From Rhizobium tibeticum (lineage in GTDB: Bacteria; Pseudomonadota; Alphaproteobacteria; Rhizobiales; Rhizobiaceae): 64,000 nt of DNA. The notes under the pieces were generated by a model. The model did no database searches. It saw only the letters and a program-made list of their open reading frames with translations, and was not told where the DNA came from. Below, one piece after another: positions 34,544 through 41,533 of the stretch. Positions within the stretch are counted from its first letter, which is position 1; the number at the start of each line of letters is the position of its first letter. Where the stretch lies: positions 124,001-188,000 of the forward strand of contig NZ_FOCV01000004.1 of assembly GCF_900110205.1 (NCBI RefSeq). The letters run 5' to 3'. The position numbers and the translations under genes are program-made.

Positions 34544-34801
34544 TTATTGCAAGGTGCGGTTCGGAGAAAACTCGCCGGCAAGCATACGCTCGCGCAAGGA
34601 ATCCAGCAGCGCTTCGGCACTGTTTTCGCCATGGAGGCGAATGGTTTCACGTAGCGCATGGATGATTGCCGTATCGGCGATGATCTCGGGTTCGATTCCG
34701 TCTGCCATGCCGTCGGCCCAGGCTTCGTTATGGTACTCCAAGGCCGCCTGAGTCTTCTCATGAACGATCATGTCGTCGATGTCATTGAGGCTTGGTTCCA
34801 T
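34544..34801 (-). CDS. Hypothetical acidic protein (85 aa)
   Basis: An 85-residue acidic, helical protein with no recognised domain. It begins MEPSLNDIDDMIV and holds ALRETIRLHGENSAEALLDS. ATG 34801 is chosen because GAGGA lies 7 bases before it; ATG codons at 34807 and 34822 are alternatives. The downstream exported-protein gene is 17 bp away. Confidence 0.6.
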   Translation of the reverse strand: MEPSLNDIDDMIVHEKTQAALEYHNEAWADGMADGIEPEIIADTAIIHALRETIRLHGENSAEALLDSLRERMLAGEFSPNRTLQ

Positions 34802-34901
34802 TGTCATTTCCTCAAACTGCATGCCTTACTGCCTAGTTAACGACCTTATCAGCCTTTTCCCAAAACGACACGGCCGGCCGTGAAAAGAGGTTAATTAACC
34901 G

Positions 34902-35330
34902 TTAATTTCCGAACCGTGACGTAATTTCTGTGGCGAGTGTTGCACCTTCGGCACGGTATCGCTCTTCTGCCACGATGGCGGCCGGCGTGCAATCCGTATA
35001 AACCGACGCGAAGGCGCGGTAGCCGCGATTGAAGGCCGCGGTCAACTGTTCCTTACGCTGCGGCTCGTCTTTGGCTTCTGAATCAAGCAATTGCTGCATG
35101 CGCCCTCGCCATTCGCCGCTGTCTTCCGCTTTGCACAGGGTCCTCAGGTAGTGAACTGAGCCCAGCACTTCAGCAAGCCGCGAGAGCTTGTCGTCATAGG
35201 GCACGGTGACCGCTTTTGGCGCATTCTCCTCCGGCAGTGTTGGCGTCGGGCCCTGTGCCCATGCGGGGGCGGGTCGGGCGGCGCTTACGCACAATGCAAG
35301 AGACAGGAACACGCATCGAACGGGAATCAT
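34902..35330 (-). CDS. TIGR02301 family exported protein
   Basis: A precursor of about 142 residues with a signal peptide (MIPVRCVFLSLALCVSA, cleavage about residue 26 after AWA). The mature part contains KLSRLAEVLGSVHYLRTLC and FNRGYRAFASVYTDCTPAA, the signature of TIGR02301, a family restricted to alpha-proteobacteria. Two conserved cysteines may form a disulphide in the periplasm. Function unknown. Start uncertain: ATG at 35336 and 35372 are in frame. Confidence 0.8.
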   Translation of the reverse strand: MIPVRCVFLSLALCVSAARPAPAWAQGPTPTLPEENAPKAVTVPYDDKLSRLAEVLGSVHYLRTLCKAEDSGEWRGRMQQLLDSEAKDEPQRKEQLTAAFNRGYRAFASVYTDCTPAAIVAEERYRAEGATLATEITSRFGN

Positions 35331-35390
35331 GCACATAGTTGATACGCTGACAGTGACGGGAGCAAGGCGCATGCAGGAATTTCCACTTGC

Positions 35391-35810
35391 TTATTCACTG
35401 CCGGACGCCAGGCGTTCGGCGCATTCAAGCACGCTTTGAGGGGCAGGCAGTCGGCGGATCTCTTCCACGCTGAACCAGCCGAGGTCGGCAGCGTCGTCGG
35501 CGGCGATGGCGACAGTCTCGTCGTCCGCCTCGACTTGAAATACCGAAAGGAAGAAATGGCTCACGACGGTGCCGTCGGCGGAATGCGTCTTCAGATCGTA
35601 TGTTGCGAAGAGCCGAGGGCCGCGTGCCTTTATGCCGGTCTCCTCCTCGAATTCCCGCAGCGCGGTTTCCGCGGGCGTCTCGCCGGGTTCGGCCCGTCCT
35701 CCCGGAAAGGCATACATGTCGGCCGACGGCGGATTGCGCCGGAGCACGAGGAGGAACCGGTCGCCGCGCTGCAGGATGGCGGAGGATGCCGCCTTCGGAG
35801 TGGAAGTCAT
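35391..35810 (-). CDS. NUDIX hydrolase
   Basis: A 139-residue Nudix enzyme. The Nudix box is complete, G-x5-E-x7-REUxEExGU, visible as GRAEPGETPAETALREFEEE followed by TGI (about residues 37-59). The family hydrolyses nucleoside diphosphate derivatives; this one could be of the ADP-ribose or housecleaning type. It is divergent from the damaged ynfA gene. Confidence 0.9.
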   Translation of the reverse strand: MTSTPKAASSAILQRGDRFLLVLRRNPPSADMYAFPGGRAEPGETPAETALREFEEETGIKARGPRLFATYDLKTHSADGTVVSHFFLSVFQVEADDETVAIAADDAADLGWFSVEEIRRLPAPQSVLECAERLASGSE

Positions 35811-35894
35811 AGGGGATCCGCGTCGATTGGTGGTGGCTGTACTTGGCGCAACCGACGTTGCGCCGGATATTGAGTTCGGCGATTCGAAGGAGCC

Positions 35895-36153
35895 GTGACT
35901 TGTATCATCTATGCCGCTGCAGCTGTTTTCGAGATTGCCGGTTGCTTTTTATGCTTGGCATGGCTGAAAATGACAACGTTTGCCTGGTGGCTCGCGCCAG
36001 GCATGGTGTCTCTGGCGCTGTTCGCCTGGCTTCTTGGGCTTGTGCCGAGCGAGGCCGCCGGCCGCACATGTGCCGCCTATGGCGGCATCTACATCGGTGG
36101 CGCGCGCGGCCCTCGGCGGCACTGCAACCATACTGGTCGCTCCGCGTGGCTGA
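35895..36153 (+). pseudogene. ynfA: ynfA (UPF0060 membrane protein), internal deletion
   Basis: The N-terminal three quarters of the small membrane protein is present from GTG 35895: [31 protein letters not shown] and the hallmark [11 protein letters not shown]. Right after that motif the frame runs into unrelated residues and stops at 36164. In the next frame the normal family end is visible, [14 protein letters not shown] with stop at 36153. The roughly 25-30 residues that should lie between, including the WLW-x-VE-x(3-4)-PDRWD segment, are missing, and the deletion is not a multiple of three. The fourth membrane helix cannot be made. AAGGAG precedes the start. Confidence 0.85.
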
Positions 36154-36195
36154 GTGAGCCTTGACCATAGCGGGTCTGAGTGCAAAGACATCCCC

Positions 36196-36918
36196 ATGTG
36201 TGGACGTTATGCGCTGACGATTTCCCCCGAAGAACTCAAGGAAATCTTGGGGATCATGGATCTCGAGGATTTTCCCGCGCGTTATAACATTTCCCCGACC
36301 CAGCCCATTCTGGTCGTCGTCAGCGATGAAACAAGGGAGAAAGGCAGCAACCTTCCCGAGCGGCGCGCGGTGCTCGTACGCTGGGGCTTTACGCCCGGCT
36401 GGGTAAAGGATCCGAAGCAATTTCCGCTCCTGATCAATGCCCGCGCCGAAACGGCGATCGGCAAGGCATCGTTTCGCGCCGCCATGCGCCATCGGCGCGT
36501 GCTCGTGCCCGCTTCCGGCTTCTATGAATGGCATCGCCCCAGCAAGGAGAGCGGCGAGAGATCTCAGGCCTATTGGATCAAGCCGCGCGGCGGCGGTGTT
36601 GTCGCGTTCGCGGGCCTGATGGAAACGTGGTCCTCCGCCGATGGTTCGGAGGTCGATACCGGCGCGATCCTGACGACCGCGGCAAACGCTGGCATCGTAC
36701 CGATCCACGACCGCATGCCCGTCGTCATCAAGCCGGAGAATTTTTCGCGCTGGCTGGATTGCAAGACACAGGAGCCGCGCGACGTGGCCGATCTGATGAA
36801 ACCGGTGGAAGAGGATTTCTTCGAGGCAATCCCAGTTTCCGACAAGGTCAACAAAGGTGACCAACATGGGGGCCGATCTGCAGGAAAGAGTGGCCGTCGA
36901 AAAGCCGCCGTCGCCTGA
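36196..36918 (+). CDS. SRAP-domain peptidase (YedK/HMCES family), C-terminal tail frameshifted
   Basis: A protein of 240 residues. Catalytic Cys2 is exposed by removal of Met1 (MCGRYAL). Further family motifs are RYNISPT, RWGFTPGW, NARAET, RVLVPASGFYEW and the late histidine in PIHDRMPVVI. The protein covalently caps abasic sites in single-stranded DNA. An extra A in the AAA at 36853-36855 shifts the frame after SDKVNK. Without it, the tail reads VTNMGADLQE and so on to DDGQLSFF and stops at 36958. The catalytic domain is intact, so activity may persist. Confidence 0.88.
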   Translation: MCGRYALTISPEELKEILGIMDLEDFPARYNISPTQPILVVVSDETREKGSNLPERRAVLVRWGFTPGWVKDPKQFPLLINARAETAIGKASFRAAMRHRRVLVPASGFYEWHRPSKESGERSQAYWIKPRGGGVVAFAGLMETWSSADGSEVDTGAILTTAANAGIVPIHDRMPVVIKPENFSRWLDCKTQEPRDVADLMKPVEEDFFEAIPVSDKVNKGDQHGGRSAGKSGRRKAAVA

Positions 36919-36993
36919 AAAGAAAAAGCCGGACGATGGCCAGCTGAGCTTCTTCTAGTCCGCTACTCCTGGCGCATCATTTCCGGAAAATCA

Positions 36994-37351
36994 CATGATC
37001 TCCTTTTCGGCCGCGCTTGCAGGTTTCTTTCTCGGCGCCAAGCGCTGGGCCCGAAAGCCGCCGTGGCGACCTGCCTGGCCTTCACCTTCCTGAACCCGCA
37101 TGTCTATCTGGACGCGGTTGTTCTGCTCGGCAGCCTGTCCGCAGCCTATAGCGGCGCGGACCCGTTTGGCCTACGGCCTCGGCGCGGCGACCTCATCATT
37201 CGTCTGGTTCTTTGGATTGGAATACGGCGCTCGCCTGCTGCAGCCAGTCTTCGCAAAACCCGCCGCCTGGCGGGTTCTGGATATCATCATCGGCGTGGTC
37301 ATGGGACTACTGGCGATCAGCCTGGTCGTCCGCTTTTTGGCAGGTTCTTAG
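36994..37351 (+). pseudogene. LysE/ArgO-family amino-acid exporter, remnant
   Basis: The gene begins ATG 36994 with MISFSAALAGFFLG, the usual first helix. It then jumps, out of frame, to a late part of the family: LGPKAAVATCLAFTFLNPHV and so on to VVLLGSLSAAYSGAD. Roughly 95-100 residues are missing between. A second shift, an extra C in CCC at 37161-37163, leads to AYGLGAATSSFVWFFGLEYG and the normal end at 37351. Three frames are needed, so no exporter is made. A separate intact LysE-type gene lies at 57520. Confidence 0.9.
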
Positions 37352-37488
37352 GCAGGCTTCTTGATCAGAGTCGGCTTGCTCTTGAGCATCAGGGCCGCCG
37401 CAAGGACGGCCTTCAGGCCGAGCGGGCGGTAGTTAGCGCTGAGGTCGGACTTTGCCGGCTGTTCGACGCTTGTCTTCTTCGGGGTCAC
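37348..37488 (-). CDS. Small basic protein (46 aa), unrecognised
   Basis: A short reading frame from GTG 37488 with a strong site, AAGGAG, 6 bases upstream. The product starts MTPKKTSVEQPAKSDLSANY, then has a helix-forming middle (GLKAVLAAALMLKSK) and ends TLIKKPA. Lysine-rich, no signal peptide. Its stop overlaps the end of the LysE remnant on the opposite strand by 3 bp. The binding site and codon pattern support it; function unknown. Confidence 0.55.
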   Translation of the reverse strand: MTPKKTSVEQPAKSDLSANYRPLGLKAVLAAALMLKSKPTLIKKPA

Positions 37489-37647
37489 AATACTCTCCTT
37501 ACGTGCTGTCCCTAGACTCTTATATTTATTGCTCTTTTGCCTGTAATAGCGACAAAATAGAGGCGCCGCATATCAGGAATTATGTATCTAATGCATAATT
37601 CGCGAGGCTTGAGTCAGGCATTCTTCCGCAAGGAGAGCCGGAAAATG

Positions 37648-38496
37648 TCAGATGTGTCGGCCGATATCGTCTTCGCCGACGCCGGGTTCCTCGATCGTCA
37701 GCGTACCGTATTTGCGCTTCCATTTGCGGGCGCCGAAGGGCAACGTGAGGAGGTAGAGAACCGCGGTCACGACCATGACTTCCCAGGTGAAACTCGATAG
37801 CAGCGCAACGTAGAGAACGACGCCGAGCATCACCGGAAGCACCAGATCACGCCGCAGTCTGCTGCCTTCTGACTTTCCGGACCAGACAGGAAGACGGCTG
37901 ATGAGGAGGAACGCGATCAGAACCGTATAGGCCGAGGAGAGATAGGCGAAGGTGCGATCCGTAGTCAGGCCGAGAAAGCCGAGATAGACTGGCAGCAGTA
38001 CCAGCATCGCGCCGGCTGGCGCGGGCACGCCGACGAAATACTCCGACTGCCACGTTGCCTTGTTCTCGCGCTCGGCCATGACGTTGAAGCGGGCTAGGCG
38101 AAGACCCGCCGCAATCGAATAGATCAGGGCGGCGATCCAGCCGATCGAGCGGGCCTGATCCAGTGCAAAGACATACACGACGAGTGCCGGCGCGACGCCG
38201 AAATTCACGATGTCCGCGAGCGAATCCATTTGCGCGCCGAACTTCGACGTCGCCTTCATCAGGCGGGCAACACGGCCGTCGATCCCGTCGAGGAATGCAG
38301 CCAGGAGCACCATGCCGACCGCCAGCTCGTACCGGTTCTCGAACGCGAGGCGAATGCCGGTGAGGCCGGCACAGATCGCCAGAATCGTGATGAGGTTGGG
38401 TATGATGAGGCGAAGCGGAATCTCGCGAAGCCGCGGTCCGCGGCCCGAATCATCAGGAGGGCCGTTGGGCTCGAAGGGCGGGAAGGGCGTTTCCAT
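37648..38496 (-). CDS. pssA: CDP-diacylglycerol-serine O-phosphatidyltransferase PssA
   Basis: A 282-residue inner-membrane enzyme that makes phosphatidylserine. The CDP-alcohol phosphotransferase motif DG-x2-AR-x8-G-x3-D-x3-D is visible as DGRVARLMKATSKFG then AQMDSLAD (about residues 71-93). Seven or so hydrophobic segments follow, the type II bacterial/archaeal form. psd, the next enzyme, is 17 bp upstream on the same strand, so both steps to phosphatidylethanolamine are in one unit. Confidence 0.95.
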   Translation of the reverse strand: METPFPPFEPNGPPDDSGRGPRLREIPLRLIIPNLITILAICAGLTGIRLAFENRYELAVGMVLLAAFLDGIDGRVARLMKATSKFGAQMDSLADIVNFGVAPALVVYVFALDQARSIGWIAALIYSIAAGLRLARFNVMAERENKATWQSEYFVGVPAPAGAMLVLLPVYLGFLGLTTDRTFAYLSSAYTVLIAFLLISRLPVWSGKSEGSRLRRDLVLPVMLGVVLYVALLSSFTWEVMVVTAVLYLLTLPFGARKWKRKYGTLTIEEPGVGEDDIGRHI

Positions 38497-38513
38497 GTCG
38501 CTCTCCAGTACTG

Positions 38514-39212
38514 TTAGCTTCGGCGGCTGACGACCGGACCCTTGACCGCGCCGAATTCGGCCAGCACGGTTTCTCCGGCAATGGCCGTCTGGCCGAGTGT
38601 CACCCGGGGCGCTGCGCTTGCCGGCAAAAACACGTCAAGGCGTGAGCCGAAACGAATGAGGCCAAAGCGCTCGCCAGCATCCAGAGGCTCGTTCTGGTTT
38701 GCCCAGCACAGGATACGTCGTGCAACAAGGCCGGCGATCTGAACGACGCCGATCTGGCCGTGCTTTGTTTCGATAACAAGGCCGTTGCGCTCGTTGTCCT
38801 CGCTTGCCTTGTCGAGTTCGGCATTCACGAAGCCGCCCGACCGGTAGTTGACGCTGACGATCCGTCCGCGCACCGGGGAGCGGTTCACGTGGCAGTTGAA
38901 GACATTCATGAACACAGAGATACGCAGCATCGGCTCGCTGCCAAGGCTCAGTTCGGCGGGCGGCACGACCATCTGGACCGATGACACCTTGCCATCGGCC
39001 GGGGAGATGACGAGATCGTCGTCCTGAGGCGTCATTCTCTCGGGATCGCGGAAGAAATAAGCGCACCAGAGCGTCAGGATCAGCCCGATCCAGAACAGCG
39101 GCTTGAAGATCCAGCCGAGGACCAGCGAGGCGACGAAGAAGGCGGCTATGAAGGGATACCCTTCCTTGTGCACCGGAACGATCGTGTTGCGTACCGTATT
39201 GAACAAGCTCAT
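38514..39212 (-). CDS. psd: Phosphatidylserine decarboxylase proenzyme Psd
   Basis: A 232-residue pyruvoyl enzyme of the short, type-A-like form. It decarboxylates phosphatidylserine to phosphatidylethanolamine. Two N-terminal hydrophobic segments (about residues 20-50) anchor it. The histidine-bearing [14 protein letters not shown] segment is at about 101-114. The self-cleavage site is the GS of [11 protein letters not shown] (about 194-204); serine becomes the pyruvoyl group. Upstream is a palindromic mosaic repeat. Confidence 0.95.
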   Translation of the reverse strand: MSLFNTVRNTIVPVHKEGYPFIAAFFVASLVLGWIFKPLFWIGLILTLWCAYFFRDPERMTPQDDDLVISPADGKVSSVQMVVPPAELSLGSEPMLRISVFMNVFNCHVNRSPVRGRIVSVNYRSGGFVNAELDKASEDNERNGLVIETKHGQIGVVQIAGLVARRILCWANQNEPLDAGERFGLIRFGSRLDVFLPASAAPRVTLGQTAIAGETVLAEFGAVKGPVVSRRS

Positions 39213-39230
39213 TTATACCGCGCTCCTAAA

Positions 39231-39325
39231 GCATGTCTCCCGAAGGCGGGAACCGGCTTCGGGCCAAAGACATGCGTGAAAACAAAGAACTAAAGCGCGA
39301 CAAGCGAATCTCAAAGATCGCGCCG
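39231..39325. repeat. Rhizobial intergenic mosaic palindrome (RIME-like)
   Basis: Two adjacent palindromic units. The first has GCATGTC (39231-39237) and GACATGC (39269-39275) as outer arms, with CGAAG and CTTCG inside. It is followed by AAAACAAAGAACTAAAGCGC, leading to a second, weaker palindrome around GCGAATCTCAAAGATCGCG (39302-39323). This composition is the common multi-copy intergenic repeat of Rhizobiaceae. It lies upstream of psd and beyond the end of the ABC exporter gene. Naming is from memory of the repeat type. Confidence 0.7.
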
Positions 39326-39451
39326 TGCTTGGCGTTCCTTTCTCATCGCTGGTTACAGGGAAACCGCCGCCGGGGCAATGCTGCGGCTCCTTGACCCACA
39401 TCTATGACGGGCTCCTGAACAGCAAAGCAGCCCGATTGCCGACCATTCAGC

Positions 39452-41329
39452 TTAGCTCGCGGGCGCAAGTCTGTTGACGACGCCCATGTCGTCGCTCTCG
39501 CGGACTTGCTTCAGATGCTCTTCGGCCTGCGTTGCCTCGCGCTGGCGGTTCCACATCGAAGCATAAAGGCCATTCTTCTGGAGAAGCGCGGCGTGGGTGC
39601 CGCGCTCTGCAATCTCGCCGCTCTTCAGAACGATGATCTCGTGCGCGCCGATGACGGTGGACAGGCGGTGGGCAATGACCAGCGTCGTGCGGTTCTTGGA
39701 TACGACATCGAGCGCGGTCTGGATGTCCCGCTCGGTGGTTGTGTCGAGGGCCGACGTCGCCTCGTCGAGGATCAGTATCGGTGGCGCTTTCAGGATCGTC
39801 CGCGCGATCGCAACGCGTTGTTTCTCGCCGCCCGAGAGCTTCAAGCCGCGCTCGCCGACCTTGGTCTCAAAGCCCTGTGGCAGCAGATCGATAAAGTGCG
39901 CGATCTGCGCGATCTCGGCCGCGGTTTTTACCTCGGCTTCGCTGGCGGAAGGGCGCCCATAGCGGATGTTGTAGGCGACCGTATCGTTGAAAAGGACGGT
40001 GTCTTGCGGAACCATCCCGATTACCGATCGCAAGCTTTTCTGGGTCACCGTCCTGATATCCTGACCATCGACCGTGACCGAGCCGCTCTGAATGTCATAG
40101 AAACGGTAGAGCAGACGCGACAATGTCGATTTTCCAGCGCCCGATGGTCCAACGACGGCAACGGTCTTGCCGGCAGGCACCTCGAAGGAAATGCCTTTGA
40201 GGATCGGACGGGCAGGGTCATAGGAAAAATGCACGTCCTTGAACGAGATGGCGCCTTGCTTGATGGTCAGAGGTGCGGCATCGGGCGCATCCATCACTTC
40301 AGCCTTGACTTCGAGGAGATCGAACATCTGCTCGATATCGGTCAAGCCCTGGCGGATTTCACGGTAGACGAAGCCGATGAAGTTTAGCGGGACGGAAAGC
40401 TGCAGCAGCATGGCGTTGACGAAGACGAAGTCGCCGACCGTCTGCTCGCCGCGTTGGACCGCAAGGGCCGACAGGATCAACATCACTGTCGTGCCTAGTC
40501 CGAAAATCACCCCCTGGCCGAAGTTGAGCCAGCCGAGCGAGGTCCAGACATCGGTGGCCGCCTTCTCGTAGCGTTCCATCGACCTGTCGAAGCGCCGGGC
40601 CTCCATCTCCTCGTTGCCGAAGTACTTGACCGTCTCGAAGTTGAGGAGGGAATCGATCGCCTTGGTGTTGGCGTCGGTATCGCTGTCGTTCATCGTGCGG
40701 CGGATGGCGATGCGCCAGTCGCTGGCGCGGATCGTGAACCAGATATAGGCCCAGACTGTGAACGCGGTGACGGCGAGATAGGAGAAGCCGTAGCCCCACC
40801 AGAAGATGATGGCTGTCAGCAGGAACTCGATCAGAGTCGGGACGGAGTTGAGGATCGTGAACCGCACGATGGTCTCGATCCCCTTTGTGCCGCGCTCGAT
40901 CACACGCGAAAGCCCACCGGTCTTTCGTTCGAGGTGGAAGCGCAGCGACAGTTCGTGCATGTGCACGAAGGTCTTGTAGGCCAACTGCCGCACGGCATGC
41001 TGCCCGACACTGGCAAAGAGCGCGTCGCGCAACTGGTTCAGACCGAGTTGGAGCAGGCGGGTGAGATTGTAGGCGACGACCAATGCCGTTGCACCAACAA
41101 GCAGGTCCGGCACCTTGCCGGCCAGATCCATCCTCCCGTTCAGCGCATCCGTCGACCACTTGAAGAAATAGGGGACGAGCAGCAGCACGAACTTGGAAAC
41201 GAGCAGGTAAACTGAGGCCCAGACGACACGCATCTTGAGATCCGGGCGACCGGTCGGCCACATATAGGGCCAGAGGTTGAACAGCGTCCGCAGGAGATTG
41301 GAATCCGAGACGGTTTTGTCGTTTGCCAT
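39452..41329 (-). CDS. Atm1/HMT1-type ABC exporter (fused permease and ATPase)
   Basis: A 625-residue half-transporter. Six membrane helices (about residues 30-330) lead to an ATP-binding domain with Walker A VGPSGAGKSTLSRL (about 415), the signature LSGGEKQRVAIARTI (about 517), Walker B ILILDEATSALD and the H-loop VIAHRLSTV. The sequence resembles bacterial Atm1 homologues, which export glutathione-based or metal compounds and help iron-sulphur or heavy-metal balance. I chose ATG 41329 (MANDKTVSDS); the upstream codons are poor. Confidence 0.9.
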   Translation of the reverse strand: MANDKTVSDSNLLRTLFNLWPYMWPTGRPDLKMRVVWASVYLLVSKFVLLLVPYFFKWSTDALNGRMDLAGKVPDLLVGATALVVAYNLTRLLQLGLNQLRDALFASVGQHAVRQLAYKTFVHMHELSLRFHLERKTGGLSRVIERGTKGIETIVRFTILNSVPTLIEFLLTAIIFWWGYGFSYLAVTAFTVWAYIWFTIRASDWRIAIRRTMNDSDTDANTKAIDSLLNFETVKYFGNEEMEARRFDRSMERYEKAATDVWTSLGWLNFGQGVIFGLGTTVMLILSALAVQRGEQTVGDFVFVNAMLLQLSVPLNFIGFVYREIRQGLTDIEQMFDLLEVKAEVMDAPDAAPLTIKQGAISFKDVHFSYDPARPILKGISFEVPAGKTVAVVGPSGAGKSTLSRLLYRFYDIQSGSVTVDGQDIRTVTQKSLRSVIGMVPQDTVLFNDTVAYNIRYGRPSASEAEVKTAAEIAQIAHFIDLLPQGFETKVGERGLKLSGGEKQRVAIARTILKAPPILILDEATSALDTTTERDIQTALDVVSKNRTTLVIAHRLSTVIGAHEIIVLKSGEIAERGTHAALLQKNGLYASMWNRQREATQAEEHLKQVRESDDMGVVNRLAPAS

Positions 41330-41533
41330 GCGAATCTCCCGCCGAAAGGCGCTGATGGCGCTGCGTTGCCGACAAATTGGGAGCGGCGGAAATACCGAAA
41401 AGGCGCCTCGCCGGACATGATCGTCGTCACCGCCAGATAGGGGTTTTCGGGAGCAATACAACAAATGGACACTGCAGGAAAAGAGCGGCCGGGCATGATA
41501 TCCGTCCGGCCGCTCTATTCAGAATATGATCGC

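Noticed and set aside
37063..37515. A 150-codon plus-strand gene after the SRAP gene
   Set aside because: It begins with the LysE remnant and then changes into antisense of the 46-residue gene; no single family covers it.
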